From Psychroserpens luteus (GTDB lineage: Bacteria; Bacteroidota; Bacteroidia; Flavobacteriales; Flavobacteriaceae): 64,000 bases of DNA. Position numbers and translations under genes: made by a program. Of this stretch, positions 36,486 to 45,645 are shown one piece after another. The notes beneath the pieces are model-generated. The model was given only the letters and a program-made list of their open reading frames with translations, did no database searches and was not told the DNA's origin. Every line of letters starts with the position of its first letter. The stretch's first letter is position 1. The stretch covers positions 310,001 through 374,000 of the forward strand of contig NZ_JADILU010000002.1 in the NCBI RefSeq assembly GCF_015319355.1, written 5' to 3'.

Positions 36486-37808
36486 ATGAAAAAACTGGCA
36501 TTACACTGGAAAATTTTAATAGGAATGCTACTAGGTTTAGTATTTGGTTTTATAATGCTTCAAGTAGGAGGAAGAGCATTTACAGAAGATTGGATTAAAC
36601 CAATAGGTTCTATCTTTGTGAAGTTATTAAAGCTTATTGCTATTCCTTTAATATTAGCGTCTTTAATTAAAGGGATTTCAGATTTAAAAGATATTTCTAA
36701 GTTTAAAAATATTGGTTTAAAAACGATTGGGATTTATATAGTAACTACTGTAATTGCTATTTCAATAGGATTGGCTCTCGTTAATATTATTCAGCCAGGA
36801 GATGGAGTTTCCGAAGAAACAATAGCTAAACTTACCGAAACGTATTCTGAAAATAGTAGTGTAAAAGCAAAAATAGCAGAAGCCTCTAAGCAAATGGATA
36901 CAGGACCTTTACAGTTTTTAGAAGACATGGTTCCTGATAATGCGTTCAATGCTTTAAGTAATAATAAGCTAATGCTTCAAGTGATTTTCTTTGCTATATT
37001 TTTGGGGATTTCGATGCTTCTAATAGGAGAAAAGCAAGCGAAACCAATGAAAAAATTATTCGATTCATTAAATGATATCGTATTAAAAATGGTGGACTTG
37101 ATTATGTTATCGGCTCCAGTTGCAGTGTTTGCCTTATTAGCTAATGTTGTTGTGTCTTCAGATGATCCAGACATATTGTTTGCCTTATTAAAGTATGCAG
37201 GAGTTGTTGTTTTTGGATTAGTCTTAATGATCGTTTTTTATTGCATTATCGTTGCAACGTTTACAAAGAAAAATCCATTTTGGTTTTTAAAAGAAATCAG
37301 TCCAGCTCAACTATTAGCATTTTCAACGAGTTCTAGTGCTGCGACACTTCCAGTAACTATGGAGCGTGTTGAAGAACATATAGGAGTTGATAAAGAAGTT
37401 TCTAGTTTTGTTCTACCAGTTGGAGCAACAATTAACATGGATGGTACAAGTTTATACCAAGCTGTTGCTGCAGTATTTATATTTCAAGCACTAGGATTAG
37501 ATTTAACTTTTGCAGATCAAATCACTATTGTTTTAACAGCTTTGTTAGCATCAATTGGTAGTGCAGCAGTTCCAGGTGCAGGAATGGTAATGCTTGTTAT
37601 TGTTTTAGAATCAGTAGGACTTCCTCCAGAATTATTACCAATAGGCTTAGCATTAATTTTTGCAGTAGATAGACCTTTAGATATGTGTAGAACAGTCGTT
37701 AATGTTACAGGAGATGCAACAGTATCAATGATTGTTGCTAAATCTGTTGGAAAATTGCACGATCCTAAACCTAAAGAATGGGATGATAACTATGATGCTG
37801 TAAAATAG
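36486..37808 (+). CDS. Dicarboxylate/amino acid:cation symporter
   Basis: This 440-residue membrane protein belongs to the SDF/EAAT (DAACS) family. The serine-rich signature is LLAFSTSSSAATLPVTMERV, and 'GATINMDGTSLYQAVAAVF' and 'VDRPLDMCRTVVNVTGDA' are the conserved HP and TM8 substrate/cation sites. It imports glutamate, aspartate or C4-dicarboxylates with Na+ or H+. Adjacent aroC is probably coincidental or weakly coupled. Confidence 0.94.
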   Translation: MKKLALHWKILIGMLLGLVFGFIMLQVGGRAFTEDWIKPIGSIFVKLLKLIAIPLILASLIKGISDLKDISKFKNIGLKTIGIYIVTTVIAISIGLALVNIIQPGDGVSEETIAKLTETYSENSSVKAKIAEASKQMDTGPLQFLEDMVPDNAFNALSNNKLMLQVIFFAIFLGISMLLIGEKQAKPMKKLFDSLNDIVLKMVDLIMLSAPVAVFALLANVVVSSDDPDILFALLKYAGVVVFGLVLMIVFYCIIVATFTKKNPFWFLKEISPAQLLAFSTSSSAATLPVTMERVEEHIGVDKEVSSFVLPVGATINMDGTSLYQAVAAVFIFQALGLDLTFADQITIVLTALLASIGSAAVPGAGMVMLVIVLESVGLPPELLPIGLALIFAVDRPLDMCRTVVNVTGDATVSMIVAKSVGKLHDPKPKEWDDNYDAVK

Positions 37809-37827
37809 CTTTTAAAAACCGTTTAAG

Positions 37828-38652
37828 ATGCGTAGTGATAATTCACAAATTGTTAGTGTAAAATGGCTTCATGACAACCTTGATAATGAAAAGCTAGTCA
37901 TTTTAGATGCAACAATTAGAAAAGTGTCAGATTCTATTTCTTTTTCTTCGGAAGGATGGATTCCTAAAACAAGATATTTCGATTTAAAAGGAAAATTTAG
38001 CGATACCGGAGCTGAGTTTCCAACAACAGTGCCTTCTGCAGAACAATTTCAACGAGAAGCGAGAGTTTTAGGAATTAATCAAGATTCTATTATAGTCGTA
38101 TATGACACTAAAGGGATTTACTCAAGTGCCAGAGTTTGGTGGCTCTTTAAAACGTTTGGTTATGACAATGTGGCTGTTTTAGATGGCGGACTTCCAGAAT
38201 GGAAAAAACTAAACTATAAAACAGTAACTTCTTTAGATATTCCAAATTGGAGTACTGGAAATTTTGTGGCAAATTATCATCCCAAATACATGCGTTTTTT
38301 TAATCATATTTCTGAAATATCTAATAATAAAGATTGTTTGATTTTAGATGCTCGTTCCCAAGATAGGTTTAAAAGTAAAGTGGCAGAACCTAGAGAAGGA
38401 TTACGAAGTGGGACAATTCCAAATTCTGAAAATCTACCTTATACAGATTTACTCAATGGTAATTGTTTAAAATCTAAAGAAGAATTGGAATCTATTTTTA
38501 ATACTTTTGAAATTGAAGATAAATCATTAACTTTTTCTTGTGGTTCAGGAATAACAGCTTGTATTTTAGCTTTGGCTGCAACTATTTTAAATTATAAAAA
38601 TATATCTGTTTATGACGGTTCATGGACAGAATACGGAACTTTAACAACATAA
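37828..38652 (+). CDS. Sulfurtransferase (tandem rhodanese)
   Basis: This 274-residue protein has two rhodanese domains. The N-terminal is inactive-like (VVYDTKGIYSSARVWWLF, 'LDGGLPEWKKLNY'). The C-terminal has the active-site loop FSCGSGITACI with the catalytic Cys, preceded by 'ILDARSQDRFKSKVAEPREG'. The order matches SseA-type thiosulfate/3-mercaptopyruvate sulfurtransferases. It is followed 2 bases later by a TerB-like gene. Confidence 0.92.
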   Translation: MRSDNSQIVSVKWLHDNLDNEKLVILDATIRKVSDSISFSSEGWIPKTRYFDLKGKFSDTGAEFPTTVPSAEQFQREARVLGINQDSIIVVYDTKGIYSSARVWWLFKTFGYDNVAVLDGGLPEWKKLNYKTVTSLDIPNWSTGNFVANYHPKYMRFFNHISEISNNKDCLILDARSQDRFKSKVAEPREGLRSGTIPNSENLPYTDLLNGNCLKSKEELESIFNTFEIEDKSLTFSCGSGITACILALAATILNYKNISVYDGSWTEYGTLTT

Positions 38653-38654
38653 TT

Positions 38655-38984
38655 ATGACAAATAATAATTGGACAAAACAAGAACTAGTCGCATACACTT
38701 TATTATATGTGGCACATTCTGATTTAGAAGAAACTAAAAAAGAACGTCATTACATCCTTTCTCGCGTTGATCTCAAAACTTATCTTCATATAAAAGAAGA
38801 GTTTGATGCAGACAATGATTACCAAAGTTTGAATAAAATAATTGAAGCTGTCAAGCATGAAAGCACTTATAACAATAATTTAGATGACTTATTTGCAGAC
38901 ATTAAATTAATGGCTTTTGCTGATGGGGAAGTGGATCAAATGGAATTAGCTACTTATAATGTTTTAAAGAAAATATTGAGTTAG
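38655..38984 (+). CDS. TerB-like (tellurite resistance) small protein
   Basis: Start at the ATG at 38655, 2 bases after the sulfurtransferase stop, gives 109 residues (MTNNNWTKQELVAYTLLYVA). An all-helical protein, its C-terminal segment 'MAFADGEVDQMELATYNVLK' is the TerB/DjlA-type DxE-type acidic motif. It is translationally close to the rhodanese gene, so it is probably co-expressed. Its role is unknown. Confidence 0.75.
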   Translation: MTNNNWTKQELVAYTLLYVAHSDLEETKKERHYILSRVDLKTYLHIKEEFDADNDYQSLNKIIEAVKHESTYNNNLDDLFADIKLMAFADGEVDQMELATYNVLKKILS

Positions 38985-39084
38985 TAAGTAAGAAGTAGTT
39001 AAGAATAAATTCAAACGTTTGTAAATGTTCGAGGGTGATTTTAATTGATTATTTAATATAAACGGAAACCTCTTTTTAAAGCTA

Positions 39085-39240
39085 AAAATAAAAAAAGCCT
39101 TAAAACTTAAGTATTCTATCAGATTTTTAAAACCTGAAACTCATTTGCTGTTAGACTATTCATCAAACGAGAACTTGATATATTCCCAACTAACTGAAGT
39201 TAGGCTCAAGCTGAACATGTCGCTTTAAGGCTTTCATGTA
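39085..39240. other. Intergenic inverted repeats, possible structured RNA or terminator
   Basis: AAAGCCTTAAA (39094-39104) and TTTAAGGCTTT (39224-39234) are perfect complements 120 bases apart, and CTAACT/AGTTAG forms a small hairpin (39191-39204) between them. The gap separates convergent genes, so it may hold a terminator pair or a folded RNA. No ORF is present. Confidence 0.3.
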
Positions 39241-39247
39241 TTAACTT

Positions 39248-41413
39248 TTACAAATTTACACGTTTGTATTTGGGATACTTGACTGTGTATGAAAATTTAT
39301 GAGTTTCTTTAACATTTGTATCAAGTTTAAGCGTCCATTTTAAGATTCCTTTTTTGTCATCGTAATTTGAGCGACCAGTTTCTATATCATCAATTTTAAT
39401 GTCTTTATTCTGGCTAATTGGGATACGATCATATAAGACCAAGTCAATTGCAGATGATTTATTGTTTTTCAATTCTATTTCGTATTGTTTTGAAATGATT
39501 TTATTACTGCCAATAAACGCATTCTTTTTAAAGTCTGTTGGTTGTGTTCGTTTTACCACAACATTTGGATCAACACCTAAGGAAATGGTTAATTTTTCTG
39601 TGGTGCTCTGCGGATTGATGTTTGTTTTCCCAGAGTAACTCCCTTCAAAATAAACGTTTGCTTCTGCTGGTAGCAGATTATATTGTTCCCAATTTTCAAT
39701 TTCCGCAGTTAAAAACACATTTTCATTTAAAACAGGAGCAGCAAAGTAAGAGTAGGTTGCTGGTACTTCATAATTTTCTATTTCAATTACCGTAACATCG
39801 CCACTGGTTGGGATGGAGTGTAGTTTGCTAATTTCAAAACGTGTATTGGTAATACCTTCTTCTATAAAATCGCCATTAGATGTAAAATCACCTTCTTTTG
39901 TTGAAATTAAAATAACACCACCTGCGCCTCGATTGCCATATAATGCAGTCGCACTAGCGTTTTTTAGTACTTTCATGTCTTTGATGTCATTTTGATTTAA
40001 TTCTCTAAAATTATCCTGGTCTACAGGAACACCATCAATTATAAATAATGGCTCAGTATCTCCATTTAGGGAATTTCGACCTCTTATAATGACATTTGCG
40101 CTTTGTCCAGGTTGACCATTGCCAGTACTTATGTTTAAACCTGCAGTTTGACCTTGTAGTAATTCATCAATACTTATTGTTTTAACAGCACTCGATAATT
40201 TACTTTTCGAATTTTTTCCAGCATAACCCGTAATAACAACTTCATCTAAAGCATTCAAATCCTCCAACATAGTAACATTCATAATACTCGAGTGAATTGG
40301 TAAAGTTTCACTTTGCATGCCAATAAACGAATATTGTAAATCTTTACCACCTTTGGTTTTTATAGTATAATTACCATCAAAATCAGTTTGGACACCATTA
40401 CTTGTTCCTTTTTCTATAACATTAACTCCTGGAAGTGGCAATCCGTCGCTTGAAGATGTCACCACACCAGATACTGTTTTTACTAAAGGGTTGTATTTAT
40501 AGTTATAACTCTTAGTTGCTCGATTACTGTTGTAGTTACTGTGTTTGCTAATAAAATTTAAATATTTAGGATCTATATTTGGTTTTACATTATTGGTATT
40601 TGGATCACTTGTAGAAAGTGTTAGTTTTACATTATTCCAATCGTTACCCGTGTTTTGGTAAACGTGTGCTTTGTATGCTAATTGTAAAGGCTTATTGATT
40701 TTCTCAGCCTTAATATCATATATAGGAAACCAGCCAGCCTCACTCACATTGTATTTTATAATCAAGTTTAGATCTGTTGCAATCTCTGTGTTTAACTTAA
40801 TTTTAATTTCTCCAGTTTGGACTTTTTCGTCCACATTAAGTTCATTAAGTTGTTTTTTTAAATCTGAAATTTGAGCACTTAGATCACTTTTAACACTTGT
40901 AGATTCTTGGATTTTTTCTTTAATCTCTGTTATTCTCGTTCTGAAATAGGTTGAAAACTTTTGAAGCTTCTCTAAGCTTACAACTTGTGTAGTATTACCA
41001 AGAGATCTGTTTTGTTGAATGAGATAAAGTTCTTCATTATAACCAGTAATGATATTGTCTTGGCTTATGTATTTGTTGTTTAAATCTTTAATTCGTTGCT
41101 GAATATCCTCAACTTCTTGAGAGTTATCCTGCTTTGATAAATAATTAATTCCGAAGTTAACAGAAAGAATAGATGCACTTTTAAGTCCAGAAATTTGAAT
41201 ACTACTTTCCTGAATATTTGGTGAGAGTTTATTAAATACAAACTCAGTTGTGCCTTTTGCTAATTTAATGGTTGCAATGCGCTCTATTTGAGCTCCACTT
41301 AAATAAACTGTGACTTCTTTTAGTGTAGATGATGTATTGTTTTTTTTGTTTTTGTCTGTTTTGGCAAAACATAATGCTGATATAAAAAATAGGAGGAAAG
41401 TAATGTGTCTCAT
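39248..41413 (-). CDS. DUF4139/DUF4140 (MuiA-like) protein with inserted SusC-type plug segment
   Basis: This 721-residue protein has a signal peptide (MRHITFLLFFISALCFA). Residues about 30-130 are DUF4140-like (EVTVYLSGAQIERIATIKL). A coiled coil spans about 95-195, and DUF4139 begins near 210 (YNVSEAGWFPIYDIKAE). An insert at about 313-508 follows: a carboxypeptidase-like domain (VSGVVTSSSDGLPLPGVNV) and a TonB-plug signature ('VVITGYAGK', 'IIRGRNSLNGDTEPLFIIDG', 'ALYGNRGAGGVILIS'). DUF4139 then resumes to the end (YTVKYPKYKRVNL). There is no downstream barrel. It is probably a periplasmic scaffold; the role is unknown. Confidence 0.85.
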   Translation of the reverse strand: MRHITFLLFFISALCFAKTDKNKKNNTSSTLKEVTVYLSGAQIERIATIKLAKGTTEFVFNKLSPNIQESSIQISGLKSASILSVNFGINYLSKQDNSQEVEDIQQRIKDLNNKYISQDNIITGYNEELYLIQQNRSLGNTTQVVSLEKLQKFSTYFRTRITEIKEKIQESTSVKSDLSAQISDLKKQLNELNVDEKVQTGEIKIKLNTEIATDLNLIIKYNVSEAGWFPIYDIKAEKINKPLQLAYKAHVYQNTGNDWNNVKLTLSTSDPNTNNVKPNIDPKYLNFISKHSNYNSNRATKSYNYKYNPLVKTVSGVVTSSSDGLPLPGVNVIEKGTSNGVQTDFDGNYTIKTKGGKDLQYSFIGMQSETLPIHSSIMNVTMLEDLNALDEVVITGYAGKNSKSKLSSAVKTISIDELLQGQTAGLNISTGNGQPGQSANVIIRGRNSLNGDTEPLFIIDGVPVDQDNFRELNQNDIKDMKVLKNASATALYGNRGAGGVILISTKEGDFTSNGDFIEEGITNTRFEISKLHSIPTSGDVTVIEIENYEVPATYSYFAAPVLNENVFLTAEIENWEQYNLLPAEANVYFEGSYSGKTNINPQSTTEKLTISLGVDPNVVVKRTQPTDFKKNAFIGSNKIISKQYEIELKNNKSSAIDLVLYDRIPISQNKDIKIDDIETGRSNYDDKKGILKWTLKLDTNVKETHKFSYTVKYPKYKRVNL

Positions 41414-41770
41414 AACATGTTGGTTTTAATTCAATGTAAACATAGATGACAGTCACATGTTTTAAAACCTCGTTTGAGTAAAACCTTGATTTGAGTTAGT
41501 TAACGTATCGTTTGAATGAGTTTTGGAATAAATTATGCATCTCATAGATGTTTTTTACACGTTAAGTGTATTAAACAATTTTTTTCGGGTTTATAACGAT
41601 GTTTTTACTCAACATCTAAGATATGCAGTAGATTTATAGTATAAATAATGTGCTATTAATCAAATATATCGTTAGATAATCCCTCTTTGATTAAAAATTA
41701 TTTTAGTTTTAATTAGTTGTTAATTATTAAAGTCCTTTTTTCCCGAAAGGACTTTTTTTATACCTATTAT
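41414..41770. other. Gene-free region between two minus-strand genes
   Basis: This 357-base AT-rich gap contains no ORF with coding character. It must carry the promoter of the DUF4139 gene on the minus strand. Near its left end lies TAAAACCTCGTTTGAG and near its right end a terminator hairpin (41729-41760). A plus-strand transcript ending at that hairpin is conceivable but unproven. Confidence 0.35.
41727..41760 (+). terminator. Hairpin with plus-strand T-run and no plus-strand gene before it
   Basis: AAAGTCCTTT and AAAGGACTTT form a 10-bp stem followed on the plus strand by seven T. On the minus strand the run is interrupted (TTTAATAATT), yet the only neighbouring gene that ends here is the minus-strand DCC gene (stop at 41771). 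Confidence 0.65.
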
Positions 41771-42187
41771 TTACAAGAATTTAGATTTTAACTCAGGAGT
41801 AGGAATCATACATGCTTCTTTCTTACCATACCATTTGTAACGGTTTTTTGCAATGTAATCATAAACCCAATTTCTAATAAATGTTGGAACAATAAAAAAT
41901 ACAGACATTAAATTTCTAGGAAACCCAAGGTGTTTAGCCACTTTTAAAGCAGCTGTAGATTTAGATGATAACCCGTTTTCAATAGAGTAAAGTAGAATAG
42001 AATCTGTTTTTTTAGGATCTATTTTATATTCATTTATGATGTCTTGACCAATGTTACTCTGTAAAGGCGCAAACATAAACAGATTTTTTTCATCATGTTT
42101 AATCACATATTGAATGGAGCTATTGCAAAGATTGCAAACACCATCAAATAAGATTAATTGTTTGTTTGTTGGTAAGGATTCTATCAC
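41771..42187 (-). CDS. Thiol-disulfide oxidoreductase DCC family protein
   Basis: This 138-residue cytosolic protein has the DCC-family motif LILFDGVCNLCNSSIQYVI with its CxxC. The middle is 'FAPLQSNIGQDIINEY' and 'STAALKVAKHLGFPRNL', typical of YuxK/DUF393. The function is poorly known; it is presumed to carry out thiol redox chemistry. Confidence 0.9.
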   Translation of the reverse strand: MIESLPTNKQLILFDGVCNLCNSSIQYVIKHDEKNLFMFAPLQSNIGQDIINEYKIDPKKTDSILLYSIENGLSSKSTAALKVAKHLGFPRNLMSVFFIVPTFIRNWVYDYIAKNRYKWYGKKEACMIPTPELKSKFL

Positions 42188-42273
42188 GTTGCAAAGATAA
42201 GCTAAGTGTTATTAGTCTTTTTGAAAAATGTGTTAAAAGCATAAGATTAGAGTTTAAACTATTTAGAAACTGC

Positions 42274-44442
42274 TTACTTTTTCACAGCCTCAACCAGCTC
42301 CAATTGATCCATACTCACATTAGTAGTAAACATGCCATAGTTAACTACCGCTTTGTTTTTTTCTATTTTATCAATAGTTCCAACAGCGCGACCATCTTCC
42401 ATTCTTACACGATCACCCAATTTTAATATAGCTTTAGGTTTTTCAACAGGCTTTGCTTTTTCTTTGGCGATTTTTTTCTTTTTACGAATGACAGCAACTT
42501 TTTGTTCTGCTTCTTTTTTTACTTGCGTTTCTTTAACTTTTTCTGCCTTTTTTTGTTTAGCGGAAACTTTCTTTCGTTTAGAATTTTCTATTTGAACCAA
42601 TTTAAATAGCTCTGCCATTAATTCTCGCTTCTTCTTGTCGTCAAAAAATTTCTCTGAAATATCGTTAACCTTCTGTCCTAAGTAAATAAGACGTTGGTTA
42701 GAATCGTATAACTCTTGAAAACTCTCTAATTTCTTTTGAACTTTAGCATTTATTTCTTCTAGCTTATCTGCTTCAGTTTGTTTTTTCTTCTCGTTTTCTT
42801 TGAGAGAACGTTCCGTTTTTTCTAGTTTACTTCGTTCTTTTTGAAGTTTTGCAATCGTTGCATCAAAACGAACTTTACCGCGTTCTATTTTCTTTTTTGC
42901 TCGATTGATAAGGCTATATGGGATTCCGTTTTTTTGTGCAACTTCAAAAGTAAATGAACTACCTGCTTGACCTAAAGCGAGTTTAAACATAGGTTCTAAA
43001 CTCTTTTCATCAAACATCATATTAGCGTTTTGCATGAACGGTAACTCGTTTGCTAAAACCTTAAGGTTAGAGTAGTGGGTTGTTATAATTCCGTAGGCTT
43101 CACGATGATAAAATTCTTCTAAAAACGTTTCAGCTAAAGCGCCTCCAAGTTCTGGATCACTTCCTGTACCAAATTCATCTATAAGGAAGAGTGTGTTTTT
43201 GTTACATTTCCGAAGAAAAAAGTTCATTTGTTTTAAACGGTAACTGTATGTGCTTAAGTGGTTTTCAATAGATTGATTGTCACCAATATCACTAATGATA
43301 CGGTCAAAAAAGCATACGTTACTTTTCTCATGTACAGGGATTAATAAGCCACTTTGCAACATCACTTGCATTAAACCAATGGTTTTAAGCGTGATACTTT
43401 TTCCACCTGCATTAGGTCCAGAAATAACAATAATTCTATTTTCTGGGTGTAAAACGATAGATTGTGGATGGGTTTTCTTGCCTTCCGCTTTATTAGAAAC
43501 ATAAAGTAAAGGATGGTAAGCATCTTGAGCATTGTAAACCTTGTCGTCGTTTATTGTTGGGAGAATTCCGTTGATAGAATGAGCGTATTTTGCTTTTGCA
43601 TAAATGACATCTAAATTTAAAAGAAACTCTTGGTATCTCTGCAGTAGAGAGGTGTAAGGACGAATGTATTCGGTTAAATTTCTAAGAATTTTATCAATTT
43701 CTTCACTTTCATCAAACTCTAGGTTATTAAGTTCTCGCGCATATTGAAAGGTTTGTTCTGGTTGGATGTAAACGATGCTTCCCGTTCTGCTTCCACCCAT
43801 GATACTTCCTTTAACTTTACGTCTGTACATCGCTTTAACAGCTAATACTCGTTTGTTCTCAACGACAGATTCTCGTATATCATCAAGATAATCTAAGTTA
43901 TGATATTGCGTCAATGCAGCATTGAAACTGATGTTGATCTTTCCTCTAATTGAGTTTATAGATTGACGTAATTGATACAATGTATCTGTTGCATTGTCTT
44001 TTACATCTCCAAAACGATCTATGATTGAATCAATCTCTGTAACAAGATGTGCAACGACTTCCAGTTTAGCAGAGGATGTATATAAAGATGGATAGTATTC
44101 TTCGAATTTCTTAAAAAACTTAAGTATCTCACTTATTGTAAGTGTGATAGAAGCTATTTTTTTGAAACTTTTAGTATCTAAATAAGAGTTTTCAATCTTT
44201 AAAAGTTTGATTTCTTTTGTGATAGGCTCAAATCCATGATTAGGAATTCTATTATCATTATAAAAGGAAGATACATACTCATTGGTGTAATCTAGAGATT
44301 TAAGAACCTCCTCTTTTGTTGTGTAAGGTTTTGTTTTTAATGATTCAACACGACCTAAGTCTGTTATACAAAGCTCTGACACTTGCTGTAAAACAGTGTA
44401 GAATTCAACATCTTGTAATGTTTTTTCGTGAATATTAATCAT
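42274..44442 (-). CDS. mutS2: MutS2-family ATPase without Smr domain
   Basis: This 722-residue protein has an N-terminal core and clamp, then the ABC-type ATPase: Walker A SGPNAGGKSITLKTIGL, Walker B LFLIDEFGTGSDPELGGALA. A Lys-rich coiled coil at about 510-640 follows, and a KOW-like end ('KLGDRVRMEDGRAVGTIDKI'). Canonical MutS2 has a C-terminal Smr nuclease of about 80 residues, which is absent here. MutS2 binds branched DNA and ribosomes rather than mismatches. It is divergent from ung, a DNA repair pair. Confidence 0.88.
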   Translation of the reverse strand: MINIHEKTLQDVEFYTVLQQVSELCITDLGRVESLKTKPYTTKEEVLKSLDYTNEYVSSFYNDNRIPNHGFEPITKEIKLLKIENSYLDTKSFKKIASITLTISEILKFFKKFEEYYPSLYTSSAKLEVVAHLVTEIDSIIDRFGDVKDNATDTLYQLRQSINSIRGKINISFNAALTQYHNLDYLDDIRESVVENKRVLAVKAMYRRKVKGSIMGGSRTGSIVYIQPEQTFQYARELNNLEFDESEEIDKILRNLTEYIRPYTSLLQRYQEFLLNLDVIYAKAKYAHSINGILPTINDDKVYNAQDAYHPLLYVSNKAEGKKTHPQSIVLHPENRIIVISGPNAGGKSITLKTIGLMQVMLQSGLLIPVHEKSNVCFFDRIISDIGDNQSIENHLSTYSYRLKQMNFFLRKCNKNTLFLIDEFGTGSDPELGGALAETFLEEFYHREAYGIITTHYSNLKVLANELPFMQNANMMFDEKSLEPMFKLALGQAGSSFTFEVAQKNGIPYSLINRAKKKIERGKVRFDATIAKLQKERSKLEKTERSLKENEKKKQTEADKLEEINAKVQKKLESFQELYDSNQRLIYLGQKVNDISEKFFDDKKKRELMAELFKLVQIENSKRKKVSAKQKKAEKVKETQVKKEAEQKVAVIRKKKKIAKEKAKPVEKPKAILKLGDRVRMEDGRAVGTIDKIEKNKAVVNYGMFTTNVSMDQLELVEAVKK

Positions 44443-44590
44443 TAATAGTTAACCTCTAATTGTTAAGGAAGCAAAGGTACTTATTAATGGTTTAGTAATA
44501 AAATGTTTTAGCTGATTGTGATTTAGCGTTTTACTGTTTTCTTAGCAAAATTTTAATATAGATGATGCCATTGCTCTAAGGCATATTTCA

Positions 44591-44598
44591 TATTTTAG
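44591..44598 (+). promoter_or_regulatory. Candidate -7 element for ung
   Basis: TATTTTAG matches TAnnTTTG at all but one position and lies 20 bases before the start of ung, with a TTG 17 bases upstream (44571-44573). Confidence 0.35.
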
Positions 44599-44618
44599 AG
44601 CATAAATTTTTTGATAAA

Positions 44619-45287
44619 ATGAACGTAAATATCCATTCTAGTTGGAAAGCAATACTCCAAAATGAGTTTGAAAAACCATATTTTGAGGAATTAATGAATT
44701 TTGTTAGAGAAGAATATGCTTCTCATAAGTGTTTCCCTCCAAAGGATGAGATTTTTTCTGCTTTTGATTTGTGTGCTTTTGAAGACGTTAAGGTTGTGAT
44801 TATAGGTCAAGATCCTTATCATGGAGATGGTCAAGCTAATGGTTTGTGTTTTTCGGTAGCAGATGGAGTAGCTCATCCACCATCTTTAATGAATATTTTT
44901 AAAGAATTGGAAACTGATCTTGGTATTCCATATCCAAAATCTGGAAATTTAGAACATTTGGCTAAACAAGGTGTTTTATTGTTAAATGCGACGCTAACAG
45001 TAAGAGCGCATGAAGCTGGTAGTCATCAAAAAAAAGGGTGGGAACAATTTACAGATAATGCTATAAAAATGATTAGTAAAGAAAAAGAAGGAGTTATATT
45101 TCTACTTTGGGGAGGATTTGCGAAAAAGAAAGAAAAATTAATTGATACGAGTAAGCATACAATATTCACTTCGGGTCATCCTTCACCATTAAGTGCAAAT
45201 AGAGGATATTGGTTTGGTAATAAACATTTTAGTAAAACTAATCTCTTGTTGAAATCAAAAAACAGAAAAGAAATAAATTGGTTATAA
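44619..45287 (+). CDS. ung: Uracil-DNA glycosylase
   Basis: This 222-residue family 1 enzyme excises uracil from DNA. Catalytic motif A is VIIGQDPYHGDGQANGLCFS, the uracil-binding motif is 'LLLNATLTVRAHEAGSH', and the DNA-binding motif B is SGHPSPLSANRGYWFG. It is full length. It converges with a tiny minus-strand gene whose stop abuts its own. Confidence 0.97.
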   Translation: MNVNIHSSWKAILQNEFEKPYFEELMNFVREEYASHKCFPPKDEIFSAFDLCAFEDVKVVIIGQDPYHGDGQANGLCFSVADGVAHPPSLMNIFKELETDLGIPYPKSGNLEHLAKQGVLLLNATLTVRAHEAGSHQKKGWEQFTDNAIKMISKEKEGVIFLLWGGFAKKKEKLIDTSKHTIFTSGHPSPLSANRGYWFGNKHFSKTNLLLKSKNRKEINWL

Positions 45288-45476
45288 TTAACTTCCTGTA
45301 GGTGCTAATTGCCTAGTTGCGAGTTGCTTGGTTTCTGTCTGTGGTTTAACGACTTTAATAATAGTTGCTTGTTGTTTAAGAGTTGTTTTCTTAGTTGCTT
45401 TATTGCAGCTAAAAATTAATAATAAAAAATTTACTGCAACTAAAAATGATATAGCAAGAGTAATAGTTATAATCAT
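45288..45476 (-). CDS. Small single-pass membrane protein
   Basis: This protein has 62 residues. One hydrophobic helix (about 4-23, ITLAISFLVAVNFLLLIFS) is followed by a basic, Lys/Thr/Gln-rich tail that ends ATRQLAPTGS. The amino-acid composition is protein-like, and the frame is the only plausible one in the gap between ung and the PBP2-like gene. No family recognised. It could be chance, but the clean membrane helix and tail favour a gene. Confidence 0.55.
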   Translation of the reverse strand: MIITITLAISFLVAVNFLLLIFSCNKATKKTTLKQQATIIKVVKPQTETKQLATRQLAPTGS

Positions 45477-45645
45477 AGTTGATTGATTTTGTTAAGTTAG
45501 TTTAAAAGATTTGGCAATGCTAATGTAATTAAAATTTTGATAAATAGAAAGTTATGAAAAAAAAACAGGTAAATTTACCTATTACATCGACAAATTACAT
45601 TCAAACATAAAACATCTTTAAGATCTTTTTTCCTACCTAAAATGA

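Noticed and set aside
36082-36501. 139-codon minus-strand frame over aroC
   Set aside because: It is antisense to chorismate synthase, rich in Cys/Tyr/Phe as expected of a shadow frame.
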